Positions 1 to 13,600 of a stretch of DNA of 64,000 bases are shown piece after piece. A program made the translations under genes and the position numbers. The notes under the pieces were generated by a model, which did no database searches, was not told where the DNA came from, and saw only the letters and a list, made by a program, of their open reading frames with translations. The DNA is from Eutreptiella sp. 'Long Island Sound 2002' (lineage: Eukaryota > Euglenozoa > Euglenophyceae > Eutreptiales > Eutreptiaceae): positions 40,364,294-40,428,293 of the forward strand of contig OZ038383.1 of the NCBI GenBank assembly GCA_964036045.1. Direction: 5' to 3'. Positions within the stretch are counted from its first letter, which is position 1. The number at the start of each line of letters is the position of its first letter.

Positions 1-1124
1 GTTGCTGAGCAAGAGATTTTTAATATATGGTCTGTTCTACACAAGAGGTGTCGTCCACGTGCCAAGAGGGCTGTAGGTGTTCAACCCAAGAGTCGTGTGC
101 AACGTAGGTGTTTGGCTCACATGGGTCAATGTTCTTACAATGTACCCTCCTTTGCAGTTCAAGGAGCAGCTGCGTGCACCAGTCTTTGGGAGACCTTGGA
201 AGGTAAACCCGCTGTTCTGTGGTTTGATAATTTTTATAGACGTAACTTCCGGCCTGTGCCTGGTAATGAGAACCGGTCCCTTAATTGTACAGCTGGTGCT
301 ATCATACTCTTGAAACGACATGTCGACGTTATGCCGTCTTTTCCTAGCCTCTCGGTCTTGCGGCAGAGGATTGGGTACACTGCAGACTTGTTGGTGCAGA
401 GCCATAAAAACTTCATTGATGGCTTGCAAGGGTTGATGGACGACCCCATCCGCCTTCAACATGTTCAATGTCCCTCGGACATACGACGGGCTAATGTTAC
501 CAGCCCAGCTTGGACCCCCTTTTTTCTCACAGACCTAACTGTGTCCGCTACCCCCGACCTTGTCTCTATTATTCACGGGCTCCAGGAGGTGTGCTTGGTA
601 TTGTTACCCGATGCGACAGACAGTCCGAGGATGAAGTCTGGCTCCTGCTTTTGACAGCATCGGCTGTATTGCCAGCACAGCTCCTGTCCTGCCTTCCTGA
701 GTCCCCCTGTCTGGCAGCTTGCTTCACTGGCCGCCAGGGTTTGTTTAACGAGTTCTGTGAACAGCTAGCGGCGTATGTGCAGGAGATGGACTGTGTCTAC
801 TTGGTTAACTGGGACGCTTGGATGCCAAGGATTAGGGACTGTATGCCAGTTGTGGTACAGCGGCCTAGGGAAGGGGAAGATGAGGAGGGGGGGGACGATG
901 TGGAGGAAGAGGAGGATGACGAGATCGTGCTGGTCGGAGGTGGTGACAGCAAGAAGAGGAGCACCCCCAGCAAGAAGAAGCCGTCCTCCGACGACAGTGG
1001 GGATGAGGTTGATGATCCCCCCAAAAGGCCAGCCAAAAAGGCCAAGGACAGTACCCCCCTCAATATGTTTCACGCCAAAGTAGGTCAGGCCAAGGGTAAG
1101 AAGGCTGCACCAAGGAAGAAGTAG
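1..1124 (+). CDS. Unrecognised protein with acidic and Lys-rich tail, 5'-truncated by window edge
   Basis: The frame is open from base 1 with no start in view, so the N-terminus lies outside the window. It reads 1-588, then changes frame. A candidate 35-base GT-AG intron at 589-623 would join it exactly to 624-1124, giving about 360 codons ending in TAG at 1122. Around codon 74 is the motif WFDNFYRRNF, followed by NENRSLN. Further on are HKNFIDGLQGLMDD and an FNEFCEQLAAYVQEMD helix. The tail is acidic (about 880-930) and then rich in Lys and Ser-Pro (950-1120), as in many nuclear or DNA-binding proteins. I do not recognise the family. The size, the repeat-rich setting and the nuclear-type tail make a transposon-encoded protein plausible, but that is inference. 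A frameshifted pseudogene is the alternative to the short intron. Confidence 0.5.
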
Positions 1125-3220
1125 ACTGCGTTGTGCGGTTGGCACTGCCTGTGTCCATGTCAGTAGTTTTTTCGCCTCGATTTGCACACTGTCGCGCGTC
1201 CTGTTCTATGCAAGTGTGAGACTGGTGCCCTTCTTCATGTTTTGGTAATTTTGGGCGCTGCAGTGCCCAAATTCAGCGACTTGCCATTTTTTTACCCCTG
1301 CTGCGCCATTTCTTTTGCAGGCATTGTTGCCGTCATTTATTATTGCATTGGCTGCACTGGCGGCGCCTCTGTTGTTGGTCGGCACCACTGGTGGTGCATT
1401 ATTCTTGACGCTTCGCATACAATCACAGTGACTGGGTCAGCAGACGCGGTAACAAAAAGCAAACCATAGTTTTGCATGTGTTTGCCTGTTGTCCTCCTTG
1501 CTTCATTTTTTAGGTTGCATTTTAGGGTATGGTTTGAAATGCAGCAGCGGATGATTTGGAAGAATTGGATTTTTCTTTGGATGGACACTGCAGTGCCCAA
1601 ATTTGGAGGGGATACATGACTTTTGACTGGCACATGTTGTACCCCCTACACACAGTCATTTTGGATAATTCACAGGTTTTTGGGGGTGTTCCCTGCAAAG
1701 CACAATTGTGCAATTTTTTAAAGTGGTTTTTCAGCCCCCATTTTGGGGTGGTACCCATTTGGGAATTGTGGCAATTTTGCTACGTGCGTATAGAGCCGCC
1801 TAAGACAAACGGCAGCACTCAAGACCCCACCATAGCATTTGTCAAATTCAAATTTGTATGTTTATGTTACGGGAATTGATGGTGGGGGGGGGGTGTATTC
1901 CAATGGATGTAGTGACACACCACAAATGTGGAAAAACCGACGGAACATTGTACCACTACTCAAGGTCGGTTCCCATGCCCCCATCGGCACATCACTACGT
2001 GAGGTTCCCAACATAATCCCCAACCAGGAATCTAACCTGGACCTTCGGGTCAACACCGACGTACTAAAAGCATTATACCATCAGGGAAACAAGGCGCCAC
2101 GCAACAACCTAAAAAGTCCAAACAGACGGGACTCTGTGCAGTCAGTCCACACGGCACTATGTGGAGTCTGCGGGCCATCACCCCGGACTCACACTTGATG
2201 ATGATGGGCCCCCCAACCGACAGTCGCGCCTCAGGCGCATGTCGCAATGCACCGAACCCTGACAACGATTTCGGGGGGGTTACACTTCGGGGTGGACGAG
2301 GCCCCCTTCCTTTTGGGCTGAACTTATTGGCAGCCAACGTGGGTGGAAACAATCCTTGACACTCACGACACTCACGGCATGAATTCACCGCACTGCAGGG
2401 AACTCACCACACTTACTGCAGGGATAAACAAATTGCCAATTCATTAATGACTGCACAAGCGTCGCACCGTAAAATTCTGGTGGAAGGTGGTGTAAAATTG
2501 CTCGAAAAGAGAAAAGAAGGGACAAGCCATCAATGGACACTCAAAGGTGATCATGCAAACACATGGGGTCATAAATGCACACCATTTGTGGGTCACGTGC
2601 AGTGTGTGTGACCATGTGGGGTGGGGAGGGGTAGAACAACCAAAACACAAAACACGTTAGGTCTCCGGCCTGCATCTAATGGAATGCCTACCTCTATTAC
2701 AGTACCGGCGCTTCACAGCGCCTCCCCTCACTTACCCTGCCCTACAGGGGGAGAACCGGGGATACTAAGCCGGGATATACCTGGCCCACTGACACCTGGG
2801 ATAACCCGGGGGTATCCACCAACACTACGTTGAAGGGAAAAGAACAAAGTCAAGGTCGCATCTCGCGTCTCGAAGGTCGGGGGTAGAACTAGGTACCCCT
2901 TTGTCCCTGAAAATGTCCCCTTTCCCAAAAAAATGAACGGAGGCAGTAAAATGACCCGGGGGTATCCACCAATACTAAGTGTTGACTCCGACGCATACGG
3001 GGAGGGTGGGGTAGCTGTGGAGACGTTTGAGGGGAGAAAGAGCAATATTTCTTTGTGTGTGGAGATGTAGTTTATTGAAGAACTCAACGAAATAAAAGGG
3101 GTTGTGGTTGGTGTTTCATTTAATTGTGTAGTGTGTTCAGTTGGTTTGATGAAACAAATCGAAAATCATGGTGTGTTTGTTGGTGTCCTGTGATTTTTTT
3201 AAAGGTTGGGGAAGGCGGGG
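1125..3220. other. Non-coding stretch, small repeats only
   Basis: No convincing gene. The segment CTGCAGTGCCCAAATT occurs near 1258 and again near 1588. A block beginning ACCCGGGGGTATCCACCAA occurs near 2805 and again near 2955, about 150 bases apart. The rest looks like ordinary intergenic DNA. Confidence 0.5.
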
Positions 3221-3535
3221 GGGGGGCTCTCAAGCGCCCATTGACGAGCACCCACTTGAAGAGCGCCTTTGAAGCGCCCACTTGGAGAGCGCAACGCAAG
3301 CGCCCACTGCAAGCGCCCACTTGAAGAGCACCTTTGCAACGCCCGCTTGGGAAGCGCAACTCAAGCGCCCACTGCAAGCGCCCACTTGAAGAGCGCCTTT
3401 GCAGCGCCCACTTGGGGAGCGCAACTCAAGCGCCCACTGCAAGCGCCCACTTGAAGAGCGCCTTTGAATCGCCCATTTGGGGAGCGCAACTCAAGCGCCC
3501 CCTGCAAGCGCCCACTTGAGGAGCGCTCAACACAT
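3221..3535. repeat. 65-bp minisatellite built from AAGCGCCCACT-type blocks
   Basis: Blocks such as AAGCGCCCACTTGAAGAGCG recur with a 65-base period across about 4-5 imperfect copies. The period is not a multiple of three, so similar Ala-Pro-rich peptides appear in successive frames. They are a by-product of the repeat, not a gene. Confidence 0.85.
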
Positions 3536-3544
3536 GGCACCCAC

Positions 3545-4300
3545 AAGGCGCCTCAGAGGGTTAGGCTTAACAAATCAAACATGCAAAGCAAGAGGGAAAG
3601 AGATATGGTTGACAACCCTGATTAGCCCCGTGTGACCCAACCAAGTGAGGGTGGGGTTTGTTTTGAGGTTATTCAAACCCAAGTTCCACCCCACCACCCA
3701 ATTACACCACGAGTGGTGTGGGGGTTTGAGGGAAGGATCGAGATATCAAATAATTTACATGTAAAAAAAATCCAATCTTAAGTGTCTTCTCTTTTTCAAA
3801 GCATGTTGCCTAAATAAATTTTTCAAGTCCCCATAGGGCCACCAATACAAGCAAAAAAATTCAAAAATGAAACAAAGGTGGCTCTACTCACTTAAAGTGA
3901 GACCAACTAAAGCCCAAGACAAGGGACTTGTTTTTTTCAAGAAGCAAAAAAATACTCATTATTTGAAAACCACCACCGAAAGCCCAAGAGGCTTGTCCGA
4001 GTGATTTTTTCAAGTCCCCAAAAGGCCACTAAAACAAGGAAAAAATCCAAAAAGAAAGCAAAGGTGGCCCTCCTCACTTAAAAGTGAAGGCAAAGAAACC
4101 CAAAAATACGGACTTATTTTGAGGGGTGGGGAAGATGAAATCCACATCCAAGTCGATTCATCAAGGGTTGGGAGGGGGGGCTTCCTAATCTCTTTCCCAA
4201 CTCCCACCATAAGGCCCCTTTGCCGAGGGGCACCAAACGTTCAAAACTCAAGGCTCCCTTGGCCAGGGGCTCAAATCCAAACATGTATCTCCAAGGCACC
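3545..4300. repeat. A-rich spacer with a 186-bp tandem duplication
   Basis: The segment starting TTTTTCAAGTCCCC near 3819 is repeated near 4005 with many substitutions. Both copies run through a GCCAC...AAGGTGGC...CTCACTTAAA stretch. The surroundings are A-rich and hold no supported gene. Confidence 0.6.
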
Positions 4301-4304
4301 CTTC

Positions 4305-4680
4305 AGACGCATCGCCAAACGCGTGGAAAGGCATCTCCAAACGCGTTGAAAGGTGTCGCCAAACGCGTCGCCAAACGCGTCAAAGGGTGTCGTGAAACGC
4401 GTCGTCAAAGGCATCGAAGGGCGTCGTCAAACACGTCGTCAAACGCGTCGCCAAACGCGCCCAAAGGCGGCGCCAAACGCGTCGCCGAACGCATCGAAAG
4501 GCGGCGCCAAATGCGTCGCCCAACGCGTCCAAAGGTGGCATCAAAAGGCGTTGCAAAGCGCTTGGAAAGAGGGCCCCAAACGCGTCCAAAGGGGGTGCCA
4601 AAAGCGTCGCCGAACGCGCCCCCAAACCCGTCGAAAGGGCGTGGCCAAACGCGTTGCCAAACTCATTGAAAGGCTCCAAA
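4305..4680. repeat. Short tandem repeat of CAAACGCGTCG units
   Basis: Variants of CGTCGCCAAACGCGT are repeated dozens of times at 12-24 base spacing. Open frames across it are Arg/Lys-rich artefacts of the repeat and exist on both strands. Confidence 0.85.
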
Positions 4681-4840
4681 TGATGCTACCAAAGGCGACT
4701 TCCAAGTGGACACCACAGGCTCCAAATGACCCTACAAAAGTCCACTTCAAAGTCGACGCCAGAGCTTCCCAATGACACTTCAAAAGTCCACTTCCAAGTC
4801 GACACCAGAGGCTCCAAATGACACGTCGGAGGCACATGAG
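4681..4840. repeat. Tandem repeat of CCACTTCCAAGTCGACACCA units
   Basis: Three imperfect copies of about 57 bases share an 'AAAGTCCACTT..AAGTCGAC' core followed by 'GGCTCCAAATGAC'. It adjoins the ACGCGT repeat and has no coding signal. Confidence 0.7.
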
Positions 4841-5252
4841 CAAATGAGCACAAATGAGAACAAATGACGACTTATTGAGAGTGCCTCCATGTCAGGAACC
4901 ATTCAATCCCATGCAAAGCCCCAAGAGGGGTTGCCAAGGGCCAAGGAGGTCTTGTTGACAATGCCTCCACGCATGCCAAGTATATTGAGGCTCCCAAAAA
5001 ATGTTCTCCCACGTTGTGCTTGCAAAAACCACCTACTTGTCGTTTTTTGAGGTAAAGCGGTTCTGCAACCTCCAATGTCAGGCTCATACCTATTTGGCTC
5101 CGTGTGAAACGACCCGTAGCCCTTGCAAAGCATCAACAAGACGGAGAAAGCTGAATGTACCCCAAGTACAAGTTCGAGACCGGCAAGTCACGAACTGCTT
5201 TAGTCCTCTACATGGATCGAAAAAAAATAGACATGCCCTGTGATATATGACA

Positions 5253-7200
5253 TGTGATATGCCTACTAGGATAAGAAAGGACGTTTTTTGCAGATTGTAG
5301 CCCCACCGACAGCCGGTCAAAACCCGTGCCAAAGACACGAAATGGCTATTTCCACCATTAATGGCCTAGTGAATGGGCCGGTGCACAACCTGCTTCTCCG
5401 GTTTTTCACCTTGGGCAGCTCAAAAATTCGAAGTTTTCGAAACTTATTTATTTGATATTGTGATCACCTGAAACGACCATCCAAGGTATGTAAAGCATGC
5501 TTTAGGTCTTATTTATGTGATTTCCACCCTATTTGGGTTTTGGGCGGGCGGGGGGGGTCTCCCAAGGGATTAGTACACAACTTGCTTATGTAGTTTTTCA
5601 CGCTGGGCAGCTCAAAGCTCGAAGTTTTCACAACTTTTTTCTGATACCGTCATCATGTAAAATGACAATACAAGGTATGTGAAGCATGTTTTAGGCCGTA
5701 TTTACGTGTTTTTCACCCTATTATGGTACTGAGCGCACGTGGGGGGGTGGGTCTCCCAAAGGATGGGTACACAACCAGCTTTCGCAGCTTTTCACGCTGC
5801 GCAGCTCAAAAAGCGAAGTTTTCGCAACTTGTTTTTTGGATATTGTGATCACCTAAAATGACCATCCAAGGTATATAAAGCATGTTTTGGGTTGTATTTA
5901 CGTGTTTTTAACCCTATTTGGGTATTAGGTCGGGGGGGGGGGGGGGGCTCCCAAGGGATGGGTACACAACTTGCTTTTGCAGCTTTTCACCCTGGGCAGC
6001 TCAAAAATCAAAAATTTTGAATCATATTCTTCTGATACCGTGATCACTTAAAATGACCATCCAAGCTCTGTAACGCATGTTTTAGGCCGTATTTATGTCG
6101 TTTTCCCCCTATTTTTTGTGTGCTTTGCTTGGGGTGGATTCTTTGCGAGGTGGACTTGCCAAATCACCTCGCCGAGGTTGTTAGATCAAAGCCAGGCAGG
6201 CGTATATCGGGGAAAACACCACATACCCCCCATTTTGGGCCTTTTTGGGCCCATTCACGTACCCTACCCCAAGGGGTTGAATTGTTAGTTTAACCCCTTT
6301 GTAAAATCATTAATTGGTTGATTCAATGCATCCCCCAATGAGTTCTTGGTCCCGCCAAGCCCCCCCCGCTTGAAACCCACTTTTTGGAGCTTTTCAGGGA
6401 GGTGGGGGGGGGGGGGGCTGGTTGGGGGTCAAAAATCGACCCCCCCTTTTTTGGGTCGAAAATCATGAATCTTTTGGTTTTTTTTATTTTGAGCCGAAAA
6501 AGTTTTTCCGGGTCCTGACTCCATGGGGTTTGCATGGGGCGGAGTGGGACGAGCGCTCGTGCAGTTTATGCACTTTTAGCCGTTTTTGCTATGTTTACGG
6601 TTTTGGCAACTTCGGTGACCCCGTTGTACCCACTGTGAGGGGTGTGAGTGGGGATGTTGTGACAATGTATGCTTGCTACGATAGGAGAGAACATTTTTTG
6701 CAGCCTGTAGCCTTGCCGAGGGCCGGTCAATGCCGGTGCCAAAGACGCGAAATGGCTGCTTCCACCAACAATGGGTTACATGAGTGAATGGGCCGGTGCA
6801 CAACCTGCTGTAGTTTTTCACCTTGGGCAGCTCAAAAATCTAACTTTTTGAAACTTGTTTTTGTGATATTGTGACCATACAATATGACCATCCAAGGTAT
6901 CTAAAGCATGTTTTAGGCCGTATTTACGTGTTGTTCACCCTATTTCCGTTTTGGGTGGGGGGGGTCTCCCAAGGGATTGGTACACACCCTACTTATGCAT
7001 AGCTGCATAGCTCAAAAATCGAAGTTTTTTCGAAGCTTATTTTTTTTGATATTGTGACCACACAATATGACCATCCAAGGTATGTAAAGCATGTTTTAGG
7101 CCGTATTTATGTGTTTTCCACATTGTTTGCATATTGGGTGCGGGGGGGGGGGGGTTAAAGGGATTTGTACGCAACATGCTTATGCAGTTTTTTTAGCCTA
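5253..7200 (-). repeat. Satellite array, inverted arm
   Basis: Monomers of about 170-195 bases carry, in reverse orientation, the same elements as the array at 7682-15125. These are the TTGGATGGTC box, GTCACAATATCAAA, TTTTTGAGCTGCCCAA, GGTTGTGTACCA and the 'CCCTTGGGAGACCCCC' G/C run. Four monomers lie at about 5395-6115 and two at 6795-7200. Inverted copies of the 700-bp non-monomer spacer lie at 6120-6795 and, in part, at 5253-5395. These copies are more diverged from one another than those in the right arm. No gene is supported; short frames here recur only because the DNA recurs. Confidence 0.85.
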
Positions 7201-7681
7201 TATAGCTCAAAAATCCCATAAAATTCCATAAATCATGGTATGAATAAGCAAAGTGTACAAAGAAATACATTTCATGCATTGCGGGGTGGTCAAGAGGCAA
7301 TTATGCAAACATAGTACAATACGCGAGTAGTAGAGGAATTTTGGAACCAGGACGCTCTCCGGAGCGTTCTTGTTGCCAATATCCATTACAAGCATGCTCG
7401 TATTGTGTATCCGACACGTAAATAACAAAAGAAAAAAGAGCATGTGAAAGAAATAGGTGATACTGACCCTCCGTAGGTCCAAAGATTAATGCATGTTCCG
7501 TACATTGCGTGTGATGTATACAACTCTCGGCAGCAACATGGTACTATGCAGTGACACACCTAATTCCACACGGTACCCAAACCGTGTGACAAAGAGGGAG
7601 TGTATAGTCAGTTTTGAAAATGGAGCCTCGGGCTCATTTCCGGCAACCATTCGTGACTCGCTCAGGGCCGCCTAAGAAACG
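7201..7681. other. Unique centre between the inverted and direct satellite arms
   Basis: About 480 bases without monomer motifs separate the two oppositely oriented satellite arms. The segment contains a near-palindrome at 7350-7369 (GGACGCTCTCCGGAGCGTTC). A 91-codon minus-strand frame at 7207-7482 starts only from TTG and is not convincing. Confidence 0.6.
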
Positions 7682-10600
7682 GGGTGATGAACACATGAAT
7701 ACCGAGTGAAACATGCTTTTCATAATTTGGATGGTCATTAAAGAGGGTAACATTATGAAAAAATATCGTTTGAAAACCTCTGTGTTTGAGCCTTTAAGAG
7801 TGAAATATGCATATGCAGCTTGTGTACATACCAAGCCATTCGGAGACCCCCCCTCACCAAATACACAAATAGGGTAAGATACACATGAAGACTACCTAAA
7901 ACATGCTTTACATACCTTAGATGGTAATTTTAGTTGGTCAAAAAAATCAACCAAATAAGGTCCCAAACTTCCATTTTTAAGCTGCTTGGGTTGAAAAACT
8001 CTGTAAGCACGTTGTGTACAAAACAATACATTGGGAGAACCCCCAAACACATGCAATACCCGAAAATGTCAAAAAATGGATTAACACTGGCTAAAGCAAG
8101 TTGTGTACCAACCACTCCCTTGCGAGATCGCTGCACCCAATGCCCAAAAAGGGTGAAAAACACATGAATACAGCCTAAGACGTGCTTTACGTAGCTTGGA
8201 TGGTCAATTTAGGTGGTCATATTATAAGAAGATCACAAAAAGAAGTTTCCAAAACTTCGCTTTTTGAGCTGCCCAATGTGAAAAATTGCAGAAGGTGGTG
8301 TACCGCTGCCTTGGTACACCCCCTCCCGCCGCACACAAATACGGTAAAACATGATTTACATAGCTTGGATGGATATTGTGACAGGTCACAATATCAAATA
8401 AACAAGTTTTTGAAACTTTGATTTTCGAGCTACCAAGCGTGAAAATCTGCAAAAGCAGGTTGTGTGCACACATGTGAGCCATTAATGGTGGAGAACAGCC
8501 ATTTCGCGTATTTCACACTGCCCTTCACCAGCCTTCGGCAAGGCTAGAGACACCAAAGGTGTCCTTTTGGATATGTTGGCACGACATCCCCACTTGCACC
8601 CCTTGGAGTGGGTACCACGCAGTCACTAAGGTGGCAAAAAACGCCGATACATCAAAAATGGCGACAACTTGCATAAATTGCACAAGTGGACGTCCCGCTC
8701 CGCCCCGTACAAACGCTGTGTAGACGGTTCCCACAAATATTTTTTCGGCTCAAAATCAAAAAACAAGGGATTCAAGGTTTTGGACCCAAAAAAGGTGGGG
8801 GGGTCATTGCTTGAACATTATTGACACCACCCAAGCCCCACCCTCGTCCCTCAAAACTCAAAGTACATGGGTTTCAAGTGGGGGGGCAATGCTTATTGGG
8901 GCATGCATTTATTGGACAAAACAATCACTTTACGATGGGTTAAACAAACCATTCAACCCCTTGAGGTAGGGTATGCGAATGGGCCCAAAAAGGGGGCGGG
9001 TGGCGATTCCCCCATATGAATGGGCGCCTAGCTTTGAGCTAACAACCTTGGCGAGGCGAGTTTGAACACTTATGTTGTGTTTAGCAAATCCACATCGCAA
9101 AGAACCTACCCCGAACAATGCACAACGAAGTGAGACACAAATACCCCATACTTGTAAAAAAAAAACACCTAAATGGAGGCTGCATCATGCTTCAACATAG
9201 CTTGGATGGCCATTGCGGTTGCCATTGTGGGTGGTCACGATACCAAAAACAATCTTTGGAAACTTCAATTCTTGAGCTGATTAGGATGAAGGACTGCATA
9301 AGTAGGTTGTGTACCAGTCCGTTGGGAGACCCCTCCCTACCCACACCTAATACTCAAATAGGGTAGAAAACACATGAATACCACGTTAAACATGCTTTTC
9401 ATAACTTGGATGGTCATTAAAGGGGGTCACAATATGAACGAAAAATGTTTGAAAACCTCTCTTTTTGAGCTGCTAAGACTGAAATATGCATATGCAGCTT
9501 GTGTACATGCCAAGCCATTCGGAGACCCCCCCTCACCAAATACACAAATAGGGTAAGATACACATGAAGACTACCTAAAACATGCTTTACATACCTTAGA
9601 TGGTAATTTTAGTTGGTCAAAAAAATCAACCAAATAAGGTCCCAAACTTCCATTTTTAAGCTGCTTGGGTTGAAAAACTCTGTAAGCACGTTGTGTACAA
9701 ACCAATCCATTGGGAGAACCCCCAAACACATGCAATACCCGAAAATGTCAAAAAATGGATTAACACTGGCTAAAGCAAGTTGTGTACCAACCACTCCCTT
9801 GCGAGATCGCTGCACCCAATGCCCAAAAAGGGTGAAAAACACATGAATACAGCCTAAGACGTGCTTTACGTAGCTTGGATGGTGAATTTAGGTGGTCATA
9901 TTATAAGAAGATCACAAAAAGAAGTTTCCAAACTTTCCCTTTTTGAGCTTCCCAATGTGAAAAATTGCAGAAGGTGGTGTACCGCTGCCTTGGTACACCC
10001 CCTCCCGCCGCACACAAATACGGTAAAACATGATTTACATAGCTTGGATGGATATTGTGACAGGTCACAATATCAAATAAACAAGTTTTTGAAACTTTGA
10101 TTTTCGAGCTACCAAGCGTGAAAATCTGCAAAAGCAGGTTGTGTGCACACATGTGAGCCATTAATGGTGGAGAACAGCCATTTCGCGTATTTCACACTGC
10201 CCTTCACCAGCCTTCGGCAAGGCTAGAGACACCAAAGGTGTCCTTTTGGATATGTTGGCACGACATCCCCACTTGCACCCCTTGGAGTGGGTACCACGCA
10301 GTCACTAAGGTGGCAAAAAACGCCGATACATCAAAAATGGCGACAACTTGCATAAATTGCACAAGTGGACGTCCCGCTCCGCCCCGTACAAACGCTGTGT
10401 AGACGGTTCCCACAAATATTTTTTCGGCTCAAAATCAAAAAACAAGGGATTCAAGGTTTTGGACCCAAAAAAGGTGGGGGGGTCATTGCTTGAACATTAT
10501 TGACACCACCCAAGCCCCACCCTCGTCCCTCAAAACTCAAAGTACATGGGTTTCAAGTGGGGGGGCAATGCTTATTGGGGCATGCATTTATTGGACAAAA

Positions 10601-13600
10601 CAATCACTTTACGATGGGTTAAACAAACCATTCAACCCCTTGAGGTAGGGTATGCGAATGGGCCCAAAAAGGGGGCGGGTGGCGATTCCCCCATATGAAT
10701 GGGCGCCTAGCTTTGAGCTAACAACCTTGGCGAGGCGAGTTTGAACACTTATGTTGTGTTTAGCAAATCCACATCGCAAAGAACCTACCCCGAACAATGC
10801 ACAACGAAGTGAGACACAAATACCCCATACTTGTAAAAAAAAAACACCTAAATGGAGGCTGCATCATGCTTCAACATAGCTTGGATGGCCATTGCGGTTG
10901 CCATTGTGGGTGGTCACGATACCAAAAACAATCTTTGGAAACTTCAATTCTTGAGCTGATTAGGATGAAGGACTGCATAAGTAGGTTGTGTACCAGTCCG
11001 TTGGGAGACCCCTCCCTACCCACACCTAATACTCAAATAGGGTAGAAAACACATGAATACCACGTTAAACATGCTTTTCATAACTTGGATGGTCATTAAA
11101 GGGGGTCACAATATGAACGAAAAATGTTTGAAAACCTCTCTTTTTGAGCTGCTAAGACTGAAATATGCATATGCAGCTTGTGTACATGCCAAGCCATTCG
11201 GAGACCCCCCCTCACCAAATACACAAATAGGGTAAGATACACATGAAGACTACCTAAAACATGCTTTACATACCTTAGATGGTAATTTTAGTTGGTCAAA
11301 AAAATCAACCAAATAAGGTCCCAAACTTCCATTTTTAAGCTGCTTGGGTTGAAAAACTCTGTAAGCACGTTGTGTACAAACCAATCCATTGGGAGAACCC
11401 CCAAACACATGCAATACCCGAAAATGTCAAAAAATGGATTAACACTGGCTAAAGCAAGTTGTGTACCAACCACTCCCTTGCGAGATCGCTGCACCCAATG
11501 CCCAAAAAGGGTGAAAAACACATGAATACAGCCTAAGACGTGCTTTACGTAGCTTGGATGGTGAATTTAGGTGGTCATATTATAAGAAGATCACAAAAAG
11601 AAGTTTCCAAACTTTCCCTTTTTGAGCTGCCCAATGTGAAAAATTGCAGAAGGTGGTGTACCGCTGCCTTGGTACACCCCCTCCCGCCGCACACAAATAC
11701 GGTAAAACATGATTTACATAGCTTGGATGGATATTGTGACAGGTCACAATATCAAATAAACAAGTTTTTGAAACTTTGATTTTCGAGCTACCAAGCGTGA
11801 AAATCTGCAAAAGCAGGTTGTGTGCACACATGTGAGCCATTAATGGTGGAGAACAGCCATTTCGCGTATTTCACACTGCCCTTCACCAGCCTTCGGCAAG
11901 GCTAGAGACACCAAAGGTGTCCTTTTGGATATGTTGGCACGACATCCCCACTTGCACCCCTTGGAGTGGGTACCACGCAGTCACTAAGGTGGCAAAAAAC
12001 GCCGATACATCAAAAATGGCGACAACTTGCATAAATTGCACAAGTGGACGTCCCGCTCCGCCCCGTACAAACGCTGTGTAGACGGTTCCCACAAATATTT
12101 TTTCGGCTCAAAATCAAAAAACAAGGGATTCAAGGTTTTGGACCCAAAAAAGGTGGGGGGGTCATTGCTTGAACATTATTGACACCACCCAAGCCCCACC
12201 CTCGTCCCTCAAAACTCAAAGTACATGGGTTTCAAGTGGGGGGGCAATGCTTATTGGGGCATGCATTTATTGGACAAAACAATCACTTTACGATGGGTTA
12301 AACAAACCATTCAACCCCTTGAGGTAGGGTATGCGAATGGGCCCAAAAAGGGGGCGGGTGGCGATTCCCCCATATGAATGGGCGCCTAGCTTTGAGCTAA
12401 CAACCTTGGCGAGGCGAGTTTGAACACTTATGTTGTGTTTAGCAAATCCACATCGCAAAGAACCTACCCCGAACAATGCACAACGAAGTGAGACACAAAT
12501 ACCCCATACTTGTAAAAAAAAAACACCTAAATGGAGGCTGCATCATGCTTCAACATAGCTTGGATGGCCAGTGTGGTTGCCATTGTGGGTGGTCACGATA
12601 CCAAAAACAATCTTTGGAAACTTCAATTCTTGAGCTGATTAGGATGAAGGACTGCATAAGTAGGTTGTGTACCAGTCCGTTGGGAGACCCCTCCCTACCC
12701 ACACCAAATACTCAAATAGGGTAGAAAACACATGAATACCACGTTAAACATGCTTTTCATAACTTGGATGGTCATTAAAGGGGGTCACAATATGAACAAA
12801 AAATGTTTGAAAACCTCTCTTTTTGAGCTGCTAAGACTGAAATATGCATATGCAGCTTGTGTACATGCCAAGCCATTCGGAGACCCCCCCTCACCAAATA
12901 CACAAATAGGGTAAGATACACATGAAGACTACCTAAAACATGCTTTACATACCTTAGATGGTAATTTTAGTTGGTCAAAAAAATCAACCAAATAAGGTCC
13001 CAAACTTCCATTTTTAAGCTGCTTGGGTTGAAAAACTCTGTAAGCACGTTGTGTACAAACCAATCCATTGGGAGAACCCCCAAACACACCCAATACCCAA
13101 AAATGTCAAAAATGGATGAATACCGCCTAAAGGAGATTGTGTACCAACCACTCCCTTGCGAGATCGCTGCACCCAATGCCCAAAAAGGGTGAAAAACACA
13201 TGAATAAGGCCTAAAACGTGCTTTGCATGGCTTGGATGGTCATTTTAGGTGGTCATAAGATCACAAAAAAGGTTTCCAAACTTCTTTTTTTGAGCTGCCC
13301 AAAGTGAAAAATCGCAGGAGGTGGTGTGTCACTCCTGTGGTACACCCCCTCCCGACACAAACACGGTAAAACATGATTTACATAGCTTGGATGGATATTG
13401 TGACAGGTCACAATATCAAATAAATATCTTTCGTAAACTTCCATTTTTGAGCTACTAAGGGCGGGGGTGGGGGTGGGGGTGGGGCTAGGGTGGTGTCAAA
13501 AATGTTCAAGCAATGACCCCCCTCCCTTTTTGCGGTCAAAAACCTTGAATCCCTTGTGTTTTTATTTTGAGCTGAAAAAATATTTGTGGGAACCGTCTCC

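Noticed and set aside
3230-3546. Repeated 'SAHLKSAFEAPTW' peptides that look like a repeat protein
   Set aside because: The 65-base unit is not a multiple of three, so the peptide cannot continue in a single frame.
4220-4775. Arg/Lys-rich frames of 140-149 codons
   Set aside because: Produced by the ACGCGT tandem repeat; all three frames and the opposite strand are open.
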